Of a stretch of DNA of 64,000 bases, positions 19,710-28,665 are shown in pieces. The position numbers were made by a program, and so were the translations under genes. The stretch's first letter is position 1. Every line of letters starts with the position of its first letter. Under the pieces are notes generated by a model. That model was not told the DNA's origin. It saw nothing but the letters and a program-made list of their open reading frames with translations, and did no database searches. The stretch is from Actinomycetes bacterium (GTDB lineage: Bacteria; Actinomycetota; Thermoleophilia; Solirubrobacterales; 70-9), in assembly GCA_016861045.1 (NCBI GenBank), contig BOKP01000004.1:62001-126000 (forward strand), written 5' to 3'.

Positions 19710-20852
19710 ATGCCGGCGCTCCGGGTCTCCCTCGTCGATCCCTCCGCGTTCACCCCGCCCTACGACCGCTCGCTGGCGGCGGCGCTGGCGCGGGCCGGCG
19801 CCGCCGTCGAGCTGCTCACGAGCCGGTTCGTCTACGGCCCCGTGCCCGCACCCGCCGGCTACCGGGTCGAGGAGCTGTTCTACCGGCGCAGCGCCCGGGC
19901 CGGGGCCGGCCGTCGCCGGCTCGCGCTGAAGGCGCTCGAGCACGGGCCCGGGATGCTCGCCGCCCGCCGCCGGCTCGCCGGCGCCGACGTCGAGCACTGG
20001 CAATGGACGACGCTGCCGGCGCTCGACCGCTTCCTGATCGGGCCCGATCCGGGGCATCCGCGAGTCGTGACCCTCCACTACCCGCTCCCGGGCACGAACG
20101 AGCGCCGCAAGCTCGCCGCCCAGCGCCGCTACCTCGAGCGCTTCGACGCGATCGTCGCCCATACCGAGGGCGCCGCCGCCCGGCTCCGCGGCGACGTCGG
20201 GATCGCGGCCGACAGGATCGAGGTGATCCCGCACGGACCCCTCGACTACCTGACGTCGCTGCCCGAGGAGAGGCCGCTGCCGCCCGAGCTCGAGGGCGCC
20301 GAGGGGCCGGTGATCCTCTTCTTCGGCCTGCTCCGTCCCTACAAGGGGATCGACGTCCTGCTCGAGGCGTTCGCGTCGGTCGAGGGCGCCGAGCTCTGGA
20401 TCGCCGGGATGCCGCGGATGCCGCTCGACGAGCTGCGCCGGCTCGCGTCCCGGGCCCCCGGCCGGGTCCGCTTCCTGCCCCGGTTCGTCTCCGACCCCGA
20501 GATCCCGGCGCTGCTCCGCCGCGCCGACCTGCTCGTGCTGCCCTACCGCGAGATCGAGCAGTCGGGCGTCCTCTACGCCGGTCTCGCCTTCGGCAAGCCG
20601 ATGGTGCTGAGCGACGTCGGCGGCTTCGGCGAGATCGGCCGCCGTGGCGCCGCCCGGCTCGTGCCGGCGGGCGACTCCGCCGCGCTGGCCGTCGCGCTCA
20701 ACGAGCTCGCCGCCGACCCCGCCGCCCGCGAGCGGCTCGCCGCCGCCGCCGTCGCCGTCGCGGGCGCCGACGGCTGGGACGCGATCGCGGCCCGCACGAT
20801 CGCGCTCTACGAGCGGCTCCGCGCCGACCGCGCCGGCCCCACGGGTCGATAA
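19710..20852 (+). CDS. Glycosyltransferase family 4/1
   Basis: FFGLLRPYKGIDVLLEAFA, LPYREIEQSGVLYAGLAFGKPMVLSDVGG. Confidence 0.92.
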   Translation: MPALRVSLVDPSAFTPPYDRSLAAALARAGAAVELLTSRFVYGPVPAPAGYRVEELFYRRSARAGAGRRRLALKALEHGPGMLAARRRLAGADVEHWQWTTLPALDRFLIGPDPGHPRVVTLHYPLPGTNERRKLAAQRRYLERFDAIVAHTEGAAARLRGDVGIAADRIEVIPHGPLDYLTSLPEERPLPPELEGAEGPVILFFGLLRPYKGIDVLLEAFASVEGAELWIAGMPRMPLDELRRLASRAPGRVRFLPRFVSDPEIPALLRRADLLVLPYREIEQSGVLYAGLAFGKPMVLSDVGGFGEIGRRGAARLVPAGDSAALAVALNELAADPAARERLAAAAVAVAGADGWDAIAARTIALYERLRADRAGPTGR

Positions 20853-20867
20853 TCCGGCGCCCTCCCG

Positions 20868-22022
20868 ATGAGATCCGGACTCGCACGGAAGATCTTCTGG
20901 GGCTCGGTCGCGGGCCTCGTCCACACCCACGCCGCTTACCCGCTCAGCCTCGCCGTCCTGCGCCTGCTCGGCCGCCGGTCGGCCTCCGAGACGATCGGCG
21001 GCCCGGATGTCGCGGAGCCGCCGACGGTCTCGCTGATCGTCGCCGCCCATGACGAGGAGGAGGTGATCGCGGCCAAGGTCGCCGACGCGCTCGCCCAGCG
21101 CTGGCCCCGCGACCGCCTCGAGCTGATCGTCGCCTCCGACGGCTCCACCGACCGCACCATCGATCTCGCCCGGGAGGCCGGCGCCGACCTCGTCCTCGAC
21201 CTGCCGCGCGGCGGCAAGATCGCCGCCCAGAACGCGGCCGTCGAGCGGGCGAGCGGTGAGATCCTCGCCTTCAGCGACGCCAACTCGCGCTGGGAGCCGG
21301 AAGCGCTCGCGGCCCTGGTCGCGGCCTTCGACGACGCCGCCGTCGGCTACGCCTGCGGGCGGGTCCGCTTCACCGATCCCGGCGGGGGCAACCAGGAGGG
21401 GCTCTACTGGCGGTATGAGATGGCTGTCCGCTCGCTCGAATCCGAGCTCGCGGGCGTCACCGCCGGCAACGGCGCGATCTACGCGGTCCGGCGCGCCGCC
21501 TACCTCGCGCTGGGCCCCTCGCGCAGCCACGACCTCTCGTTCCCGTTCATGCTCCGCAAGCGGGGCTGGCGCTCGGTCGAGGCGCCGGCGGCGCGGGCGA
21601 GCGAGAAGATGGTGCCCTCGCTCGCCGGCGAGGCCGCCCGCAAGCGGCGGATGATGGCCGGGCTCGCGGACATCGTCGTGGCCGACCGGATGTGGGATCC
21701 GCGCGGCTACGGGGTCCTCTACGCCTACGAGATCGCCTCGCACCGGCTGCTGCGCTACGCGAGCCCGCTGCTGCACGCGCTCGCATTCGCCGCCAACCTG
21801 AGGCTGCTCGGGAGCGGCCGGATCTACCGGCTCGCGCTCGCCGCACAGCTCGGGCTCCTCGCCGCCGCCGCGCTCGCCGGTCGCGCTCCGGGCCCGCTCG
21901 GCCGACTCGCCGCGATCGCCCGCTACTACGTCGAGACGACCGCGTCGATCGCGCTCGGCTTCCGGGACCGCCGGCGGCACGGGCCGCCGGGCGCGTGGAG
22001 CAAGTCCGAGGGGACGCGATGA
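20868..22022 (+). CDS. Glycosyltransferase family 2 (membrane, processive-type)
   Basis: SLIVAAHDEEEVIAAKV, VASDGSTDRTIDLA, C-terminal TMs. Confidence 0.92.
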   Translation: MRSGLARKIFWGSVAGLVHTHAAYPLSLAVLRLLGRRSASETIGGPDVAEPPTVSLIVAAHDEEEVIAAKVADALAQRWPRDRLELIVASDGSTDRTIDLAREAGADLVLDLPRGGKIAAQNAAVERASGEILAFSDANSRWEPEALAALVAAFDDAAVGYACGRVRFTDPGGGNQEGLYWRYEMAVRSLESELAGVTAGNGAIYAVRRAAYLALGPSRSHDLSFPFMLRKRGWRSVEAPAARASEKMVPSLAGEAARKRRMMAGLADIVVADRMWDPRGYGVLYAYEIASHRLLRYASPLLHALAFAANLRLLGSGRIYRLALAAQLGLLAAAALAGRAPGPLGRLAAIARYYVETTASIALGFRDRRRHGPPGAWSKSEGTR

Positions 22023-22693
22023 GCGCGCTCGACCCCGATGCGGTCGCGGCGTTCGCGCCGCCGCCGGGCGACGCGGAGCTCCGGGCACGCGAGGCGACCG
22101 AGCCGTTCGCGCCGGCCGGGACGGGCCTGCCGCGGCCGCTCGAGGCCGCCGCCGCGGCGCTGGGCCTCGCCCTGCTCGCCCCGCTCGTCGTCGCGGCGAT
22201 GCTGGCGATCCGGCTCGAGGGCGGGGGCCCGGCGATCTACCGGCAGCGGCGGGTCGGCCGCGGCGAGCGCGAGTTCGAGCTGCTGAAGCTGCGGACGATG
22301 GCGCCGGGCAGCGATCCGGTCGGCGCCGGCACCTCCGTCGGCGCCGCCGACCCCCGCGTCACCCGGGTCGGCCGGGTCCTGCGCCGCACCTCGCTCGACG
22401 AGGTGCCCAACCTCCTCAACGTCGTGCGGGGCGAGATGGCGCTGGTCGGTCCGCGGCCGACGATCCCCGCCCACCTCGCATACCTGCACCCCCACCAGCA
22501 TCGCCGCCACGCCGTCCGCCCGGGGCTCACCGGCTGGGCCCAGGTCAACGGCCGCGTCGGGATCACCTGGGGCGAGCGGATCGAGCTCGACAACTGGTAC
22601 GTCGAGAACCGCTCGATCCGCCTCGACCTGCGGATTCTCGCCCGCACGCTCGCCCAGGTCGTTTCCGGGCGCGGCCTCGACCCCGCCGGGTAA
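22019..22693 (+). CDS. Undecaprenyl-phosphate sugar-phosphotransferase (bacterial sugar transferase)
   Basis: IYRQRRVGRGEREFELLKLRTM, RRTSLDEVPNLLNVVRGEMALVGPRP, RPGLTGWAQVNGR; ATG 22019 overlaps previous stop. Confidence 0.93.
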   Translation: MSALDPDAVAAFAPPPGDAELRAREATEPFAPAGTGLPRPLEAAAAALGLALLAPLVVAAMLAIRLEGGGPAIYRQRRVGRGEREFELLKLRTMAPGSDPVGAGTSVGAADPRVTRVGRVLRRTSLDEVPNLLNVVRGEMALVGPRPTIPAHLAYLHPHQHRRHAVRPGLTGWAQVNGRVGITWGERIELDNWYVENRSIRLDLRILARTLAQVVSGRGLDPAG

Positions 22694-22705
22694 GGTGCCG
22701 GCCCG

Positions 22706-23263
22706 ATGAGCAGCGAGCGCGGGTCCGAGGTCGAGGTCGCGATCAGGCCGTTCCGCGAGGCCGACTGGCCCGCCGTTCATCGCTGGTTCAACAACCGCGA
22801 GGCGATCTCGTCGCTGATGGAGGTCCGGCCGTCGTTCAGCGAGGAGGACGCGAGGGGGTGGACCGAGGCGGCCGCCGGCGCCGAGGGCGAGGATCGCAAG
22901 TGGGCGATCGAGGTCGCCGGTCGCGACGAGCCGGTCGGCTTCACCGCGCTCTACGGCCTCTTCCGGCAGACGGCGCCCGAGCTCGGCGCCCTGATCGGCG
23001 ATCACCCCGGCGTCCGCGGCGTCGGGCGCGAGGCCGAGCGGCTGACGGTCGCCAAGGCCTTCGAGGAGCTCGGCGCCCACCGCGTCTACGGGCGCATCCC
23101 GGCCTTCAACGAGGCCGCCAAGAAGGCGGTGCTCTGGCAGGGCTGGAAGCACGAGGGGACGATGCCCGAGCACATCCGCCGCCCCGACGGGACGCTGATC
23201 GACTGCGAGATCTGGGGCATCACGGCGGCCGGCTGGCGCCGCCGCTGGGCGGGAGAGGGGTAG
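22706..23263 (+). CDS. GNAT-family N-acetyltransferase
   Basis: VAIRPFREADWPAVHRWFNNREAISSLM..., EELGAHRVYGRIPAFNEAAKKAV; ends with TAG at 23261. Confidence 0.88.
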   Translation: MSSERGSEVEVAIRPFREADWPAVHRWFNNREAISSLMEVRPSFSEEDARGWTEAAAGAEGEDRKWAIEVAGRDEPVGFTALYGLFRQTAPELGALIGDHPGVRGVGREAERLTVAKAFEELGAHRVYGRIPAFNEAAKKAVLWQGWKHEGTMPEHIRRPDGTLIDCEIWGITAAGWRRRWAGEG

Positions 23264-24190
23264 GCGATCGCGGTCGAGCTGATCGCCGACGCGGGCGCCG
23301 CGGCGGTCGAGGACGAGTTCTTCCGCAGCCGCGAGTTCCTCGCCGCCGAAGGGGTCACCCACACGCTGCTCGCGAGCGCCGGCGGCAACGAGGCGGCGAT
23401 CCCGCTCGTCGTCCGCCCGATCCCCGGCAGCGAGCGGGTCGACGCGATCTCGCCCTACTCCTACCCCGGGGGGAGGGTCACGGGCGGGCCGGTCGACCGC
23501 GACGCGATCGACCTCGCGGCGAGCGGGCTGGTCAGCGCGTTCGTCCGCGAGCGCCTCGGCGGGCCGGCGGCGCTCTCCGGCGCGTCCGAGCGCTCGGTCG
23601 TCCTCATCGCCGACCCGTCGAAGCCGCGCAAGTCGCGGATGAGCGACCGCCAGCAGATCCGCAAGAACGAGGCCGCCGGCTACGAGGTCGAGACGGTGGC
23701 CGGCCCGGAGGCCGTGGCGGAGGAGCTGACCGGCTTTCTGACCGTCTACACGGAGACGATGCGGGCCGTCGAGGCGACCGATCGCTACTTCTTCGACCGC
23801 TCCTACTTCGAGGCGCTCCTCGCCTCGCCGCTGAGCTGGCTGCTCACCGTCCGCGACCCCGACGGCGCTTGCGCCGCTGCGGCGCTTGCAGTCAAGAGCG
23901 ACGGATTCCTCCACTACTACCTGTCGGGAACCGCCGACGCCCAGCGCCGCCGCGCGCCGTCGAAGAACCTGATCGCCGCCGCCACCGACTTCGCCGAGTC
24001 GCTCGGGCTCCCGCTCAACCTCGGCGGCGGCCTCCGTCCCGGCGACGGCCTCGAGGAGTTCAAGCGCGGCTTCGCCAACGCCGAGCTCCCGTTTCGCACC
24101 CACGAGCTGATCTGCGACCCGGCGGCCTACGCGGAGCTCGGCGGCGGCCGCGCCGACGACGGCTTCTTCCCGCTCTACCGGGCGCCGTAG
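23264..24190 (+). CDS. FemAB-like/BioF2-like acetyltransferase-domain protein; start codon unclear
   Basis: Open in the same frame after TAG 23261-23263; PYSYPGGRVTGGP, HYYLSGTADAQRRRAPSKNLIAAATDFA, LNLGGGLRPGDGLEEFKRGFAN; first ATG only at 23639, mid-domain. Confidence 0.7.
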   Translation, partial: AIAVELIADAGAAAVEDEFFRSREFLAAEGVTHTLLASAGGNEAAIPLVVRPIPGSERVDAISPYSYPGGRVTGGPVDRDAIDLAASGLVSAFVRERLGGPAALSGASERSVVLIADPSKPRKSRMSDRQQIRKNEAAGYEVETVAGPEAVAEELTGFLTVYTETMRAVEATDRYFFDRSYFEALLASPLSWLLTVRDPDGACAAAALAVKSDGFLHYYLSGTADAQRRRAPSKNLIAAATDFAESLGLPLNLGGGLRPGDGLEEFKRGFANAELPFRTHELICDPAAYAELGGGRADDGFFPLYRAP

Positions 24191-24216
24191 CCGCGGGCGC
24201 ATGGCGGGTGAGGTGC

Positions 24217-25276
24217 AGATCACTGACCATGGTGGTCACCAATCTGCGGTTCCGTCGGAAGTCGATCCCCGACCCGATGGCGAGGTCGCGCACGGTCGAT
24301 GACGCCAGCACCTCGCCGGGCTCGGCGAGCGCCGCGATCCGGGCACCGATGTGGACCGCGATGCCGGCGATGTCGCCGTCGAGAAGCTCGACCTCGCCGG
24401 TGTGGACGCCGCCCCGGAGCTCGATGCCGAGCTCGCGCACGCGGGCGGCGACCGCGCTCGCGCAGCGCACCGCGCACGCCGGGCCGTCGAACGTGGCGAG
24501 GAACCCGTCGCCGGTCGACTTGATCGGCCTGCCGCCATGCTCGCCGACCAGCTCGCGGGTGATCCGGTCGTGGCGGGCGAGGAGCTCGCGCCACTCCGAA
24601 TCTCCGAGCGCCTCGGCCCTCTCGGTCGAGCCGACGATGTCGGTGAAGGCGACCGTGGCGAGGGCGCGGGAGGAATCCGGGCGGCGGTCCGTTCCGGCGA
24701 TGAATTCCGCGATCGCCCCGATCAGGGCCTCCGCACCGTCACCAAACATCACCGAGTCGCGGCCGGACAGCTCGAGAAGCCGGGCACCGGGAATGTGCTC
24801 GGCGAGATAGAGCGAGTGGCGATTGTCGAAATTCGTCGCTGCGGGCCGGTCGATGACGAGCGTCGGTACCTGGACCTCGGCGAGGATCTCGCGGACGTCG
24901 AGCAACTCGCTGAGCTCCCAGTGGCGTCGTACCTCCCCAGGCGTTCCAGACTGCCGCAGGTAGCGGTCAGCGAGGCGAATGGCTCGTGGTTCCTGCGCGG
25001 CGAGGACGGGCGCATGCATGTGCGCGAGGAGATCTCCCCGGCCCGAGTCCGCCAGCAGCGGTTCGATCAATCGCGACCGACGCTCGACGGAGCCCATCGC
25101 CCACTCGTATCCCTCCGCCCGGGTGGTCCGGGCCTGACCATGGAACAGGATCAGGTGGGAGACGCGCCCGGGGTGAGCGGCGGCGGTAAGAGCAGGTCAT
25201 GCCGGTAACCCCCGATCGCCATGTAGGCGATCTCATGGCCCTGACTGGTTATGTAGCCGAACTTCTCCTTCTCCAT
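24217..25276 (-). pseudogene. Decayed alpha/beta-hydrolase + adenylate/guanylate cyclase (class III) gene
   Basis: N-terminal fragment MEKEKFGYITSQGHEIAYMAIGGYRHDLLL in one frame, continuation ALTAAAHPGRVSHLILFHGQ...VAFTDIVGSTERAEALG...STGDGFLATFDGPA in another; middle of hydrolase missing, cyclase C-terminus cut at IGSGIDF. Confidence 0.75.
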
Positions 25277-25449
25277 CAGCCGCACCCTCCCGGGCCTGCC
25301 GTTCCCCGCGACCGGCGCGGCTCGATACCGGCGGGCCATCTCGCGACCTGCTCATCATGGTCGCGCATTCAGATGGATGCTGCGAGCACGTCCGCGTCGA
25401 CCGGCTGGGCCGGCGGCGTTGGCGGAGCCGCACCTCGGTTGGCGTCGCG

Positions 25450-26679
25450 TCAGGATGCCCGGATGCCGCCGTGGGCGCGACGGTGCCGGGATCGCCGGTC
25501 CCGGGAGTGGCGACGGCGGAGGTTCCCGTCGATCTTGCGGGCGACCTCGCGGCGGATCCTCGGGACGAGGCGGTTGAGGGCGGCTCCGGCGCAGGCCGTG
25601 TAGTTGGTGACGCCGTGGTAGAAGATCGTCTTCACCTTCATCCGCTCGCCCTTCGGGGTGCGCTGGCTCGGGCCGCCGTCGGAGAGCAGGTGGGTGCTGC
25701 CGTGGGCGGGCACGCCGGCGAGCTCGAGCTTCCAGGCGAGGTAGCGGATCAGGCCCCGTCGCAGCTTTCGCGACGGCCTCGCGCCGGTGAAGTCGCCGAT
25801 CGCCGCGACGCCGGTCGTCTGCGAGTTGATCCCCTCGGCCTGGGCGCCGACCACCGGCCGCGCCATGCCTCCGGCCCGGCCCTGGTAGACGTTGCCGAAG
25901 CGGTCGACGAGCGCGTTGTAGCCGATGTCGTTCCAGCCGTTGCCGTTGCGGTGGAAGCGGCAGATCCCGAGCACGATTCCCGGCGCCTCCGCCTCGTCGT
26001 AGCCGTTGACGCTGACCGTGTGGTGGATGACGCCGGCCTTGACCCGGCCCATCTGCGGCCGCTGCCGCGGCTCGCAGCCCCCCGGGTCCTGCTTCGCTCC
26101 CCATTCGCGCCGCGTGATCCAGCCGGGCTCCCGGGTGCCGGCGCTCGCGGCGGGAACGGCCGCCCCGGCCAGCGTCACGACGGCCGAGTTGACGGCCCCG
26201 CGGAGGTCGTTGACGAGGCCGCCGGCGAAGGTCGCATCCCCGCTGACGTTGACGTAGTGGAGCCGGCCGCGGATCGGGCGGCCGCGGCTGCGAACCTGGA
26301 CCTCGTCGCTGCCGCCCGTGTAGACGGGGTCGCCGTTGTCGGTCTCGACCCAGCGGCTCCACTCGCCGCCCGATTCACGGACCCGGAGCTCGAACGCGTG
26401 CATCCGGCCGGCGATGCCGACGAGGTCGAACCGGTGCGGCGCGGCGACGGGCGCGCTCCTGTAGAGGACCGGCCCCTCGGCTCCGTAGCCGCCGCGCCCG
26501 GCGGCCCGCTCGAGCGTCGCCGGCGTCGCCGCGGCGAGGCGCTTCACGGGCGGGACGGGCTGGCTGAAGTCGACGGCGGCGGGCCGGTAGGGGAGGGTCG
26601 AGAGCGCCGGCGCGACCGCCCAGACGAGCGCGCCCGCGAGGGCGAGGACGGATGCGAGCAGGATTCGGCGCGAGCTCAT
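25450..26679 (-). CDS. Secreted N-acetylmuramoyl-L-alanine amidase / PGRP-domain protein
   Basis: Signal peptide; ITRREWGAKQDP, GVIHHTVSVNGY, DIGYNALVDRFGNVYQGRAGG, AAIGDFTG. Confidence 0.93.
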   Translation of the reverse strand: MSSRRILLASVLALAGALVWAVAPALSTLPYRPAAVDFSQPVPPVKRLAAATPATLERAAGRGGYGAEGPVLYRSAPVAAPHRFDLVGIAGRMHAFELRVRESGGEWSRWVETDNGDPVYTGGSDEVQVRSRGRPIRGRLHYVNVSGDATFAGGLVNDLRGAVNSAVVTLAGAAVPAASAGTREPGWITRREWGAKQDPGGCEPRQRPQMGRVKAGVIHHTVSVNGYDEAEAPGIVLGICRFHRNGNGWNDIGYNALVDRFGNVYQGRAGGMARPVVGAQAEGINSQTTGVAAIGDFTGARPSRKLRRGLIRYLAWKLELAGVPAHGSTHLLSDGGPSQRTPKGERMKVKTIFYHGVTNYTACAGAALNRLVPRIRREVARKIDGNLRRRHSRDRRSRHRRAHGGIRAS

Positions 26680-26701
26680 CGGGTGCGTGAACGGATCCTT
26701 A

Positions 26702-26758
26702 CAGGACCGAAAACACCGGCCGGGGCCGTGACTACCGGTCCTGCAAGCGATGTCGCTT
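26702..26758 (-). promoter_or_regulatory. Structured intergenic element between the DUF3105 gene and the PGRP gene
   Basis: CAGGACCG(26702)...CGGTCCTG(26736) perfect 8-bp arms, inner CCGGCCGG, adjacent AAGCGA-TG-TCGCTT hairpin; shares 14-mer GCCGGGGCCGTGAC with the 27.5-kb repeats. Confidence 0.5.
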
Positions 26759-27466
26759 CTAGAAGGGGACCGCCTCCGGTCCGCGGCCGCGGTAGGCGTC
26801 GCGGAAGTCGCGGACCGCATCGAGGGTGGCGGCGCCCGCGTACGCGTCGCAGCCGAGCAGCCGCGTCCACGCCACGGCCGCGACCTCGTAGGGCATGCCC
26901 GGGTTCGGGAGGAGGTCGACGCCGGGGCGGTCCGCGTCGAAGACGCCCTTGAGGGCGAGCTGGTCCGCCTCGGAGACGGCGGGGTCGTACATGATGATCA
27001 CCCGCCCGTGCTCGAGCGAGTGCACGTAGGCGCCCGGGCTCGGGTAGTCGCGGAAGGCGCCGTCGGCGAGCGGCACCGGGTAGTGGTCGCCGGAGGCCGG
27101 CGGGTTGGTGCCGTAGTCGGGGAGCTCGTCCTCGTCCGGGTCGAGATGGGCGCTGCCCTCGTCCTCGAGACCGAGGCGGAGCTCACAGCCGGCGGCCTCC
27201 GCGGCGGCGTCGAGGTCGCTGATCCCGACCGCGGGGGGCGGGGTGCCGACGCGGTCGTCGACGCGGATGCCGGGCGGGACCTCACCGCCGAACCTGGTGT
27301 CGACGTTGCGCCCGGCCGCCGCCGCCCCGTCGGAGCCGCCGTCAGCGCCGCCGGCGAGGGCGACGACGAGCCTGACGACGATCACGGCCGCGAGGATCCC
27401 CGCCGTGACGTATCCGAACGCGAGCCGCCGCCGCCCCTGCTCCTTCTCATCCTCGCCGCGAGACAC
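26759..27466 (-). CDS. DUF3105 family membrane-anchored protein
   Basis: YGTNPPASGDHYPVPLADGAFRDYPSPGAYVHSLEHGRVIIMYDP. Confidence 0.88.
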   Translation of the reverse strand: MSRGEDEKEQGRRRLAFGYVTAGILAAVIVVRLVVALAGGADGGSDGAAAAGRNVDTRFGGEVPPGIRVDDRVGTPPPAVGISDLDAAAEAAGCELRLGLEDEGSAHLDPDEDELPDYGTNPPASGDHYPVPLADGAFRDYPSPGAYVHSLEHGRVIIMYDPAVSEADQLALKGVFDADRPGVDLLPNPGMPYEVAAVAWTRLLGCDAYAGAATLDAVRDFRDAYRGRGPEAVPF

Positions 27467-27518
27467 GGTCGGGGCAATCTAGAGAACCGCCGCCACCGCG
27501 CCCGTGGGTCCGCGGTCA

Positions 27519-27682
27519 GGTTGATCCCCCGGGAGGGCCGCCGGGGCCGTGACCCGGCGGTCCGGCGCAGTCGAGCAGCCCAGAGGGCTGCGAGTCGCGC
27601 GGTTGATCCCCCGGGAGGGCCGCCGGGGCCGTGACCCGGCGGTCCGGCGCAGTCGAGCAGCCCAGAGGGCTGCGAGTCGCGC
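27519..27682. repeat. Two perfect tandem copies of an 82-bp intergenic unit
   Basis: GGTTGATCCCCCGGGAGGGCCGCCGGGGCCGTGACCCGGCGGTCCGGCGCAGTCGAGCAGCCCAGAGGGCTGCGAGTCGCGC at 27519 and 27601; each contains GCAGCCC-AGA-GGGCTGC and GGGCCGCCGGG...CCCGGCGGTCC. Confidence 0.95.
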
Positions 27683-27684
27683 GG

Positions 27685-28617
27685 TTATCTCCTCCCGCGC
27701 GCGGCGGCGGCGACCTCGCCGCCGGTCCGCTCCCAGGGGCGGCCGGCCTTGATCGCGCCGAGGATCGCCTTGACCGAGGTCGCGCGGTTGAGGACGAAGA
27801 AGTGGATCCCGGGAGCGCCGGCGGCGAGGAGCTGCTCGCACTGGCGCGAGGCGTAGGCGATCCCGAAGGCGCGCTCGGCTTCGGGGTCGCCATCGAGCGC
27901 GGCGAGCCGCTCGTCGAGCCGGGCGGGGATCTTCGCCTTGCAGACGTCGCAGAACCGGTGCAGCCCGGCGCGCGAGATGATCGGCAGCACCCCGGGGATG
28001 ATCGGCACCTCGATCCCGGCGTCGCGCACCTGCTCGACCCAGTCGAAGTAGACCGCGTTGTCGAAGAACAGCTGGCTGATCAGGAACTCGGCCCCGGCCT
28101 CGACCTTCTCCCGCAGGAAGGCGATGTCGGCCTCCGGCGAGGCCGCCTCGGGATGGATCTCGGGGAAGCAGGAGGCGCCGATCCCGAAGCGCGCGGTCGC
28201 CTCGCGGCCGCGGATGAATGCCGCGAGCTCGGCCGAGCTCGTCAGGCCCCCGGGCGGCGGCGTGAAGTCGGGCTCGCCGCGCGGCGGGTCGCCGCGCAGG
28301 GCGAGGACGTTCTCGATCCCGGCCGCGTCGAGCCGGCCGAGGATCGCGTCGAGGCCGGCGATCGTCTCGCCGACGACGCTGAGGTGGGCCATCGTCTCGA
28401 TCCCGTACTCGCGCTTGATCCGGGTCGTGATCTCGACCGTGCCCTCGCGGGTCGAGCCGCCCGCCCCGTAGGTGACCGAGACGAAGCTCGGCTCGAGCCG
28501 GTTCAGGTCCTCGACGCTCGCGAACAGCTCGGCGACGCCCTCCTCGGTCTTCGGGGGGAAGAACTCGAACGAGAAGCAGGGCTCCTCGGAGGCGGCGATC
28601 AGGTCCGGGATCCGCAT
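27685..28617 (-). CDS. metF: 5,10-methylenetetrahydrofolate reductase
   Basis: FSFEFFPPKTEEGVAELF, SVTYGAGGSTREGT, LALRGDPPRG, LISQLFFDNAVYFDW. Confidence 0.95.
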   Translation of the reverse strand: MRIPDLIAASEEPCFSFEFFPPKTEEGVAELFASVEDLNRLEPSFVSVTYGAGGSTREGTVEITTRIKREYGIETMAHLSVVGETIAGLDAILGRLDAAGIENVLALRGDPPRGEPDFTPPPGGLTSSAELAAFIRGREATARFGIGASCFPEIHPEAASPEADIAFLREKVEAGAEFLISQLFFDNAVYFDWVEQVRDAGIEVPIIPGVLPIISRAGLHRFCDVCKAKIPARLDERLAALDGDPEAERAFGIAYASRQCEQLLAAGAPGIHFFVLNRATSVKAILGAIKAGRPWERTGGEVAAAARGRR

Positions 28618-28665
28618 CGCAGCGAATCGTAGGGGCTGGGGGACGCGATCATCTAGGGTGCGCGA

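Noticed and set aside
25450-26679. Phage endolysin / prophage remnant
   Set aside because: Signal peptide plus PGRP layout is typical of host amidases; no other phage genes nearby.
26680-26758. c-di-AMP (ydaO) riboswitch upstream of the PGRP amidase
   Set aside because: Actinobacterial wall hydrolases often have one, but I could not match its conserved core; only hairpins are visible.
27519-27682. CRISPR array
   Set aside because: Only two 82-bp direct copies with no spacers; a tandem duplication.
27519-27682. SAM/SAH riboswitch for metF
   Set aside because: The repeats are 3' of metF, not 5', and lack a recognisable core.
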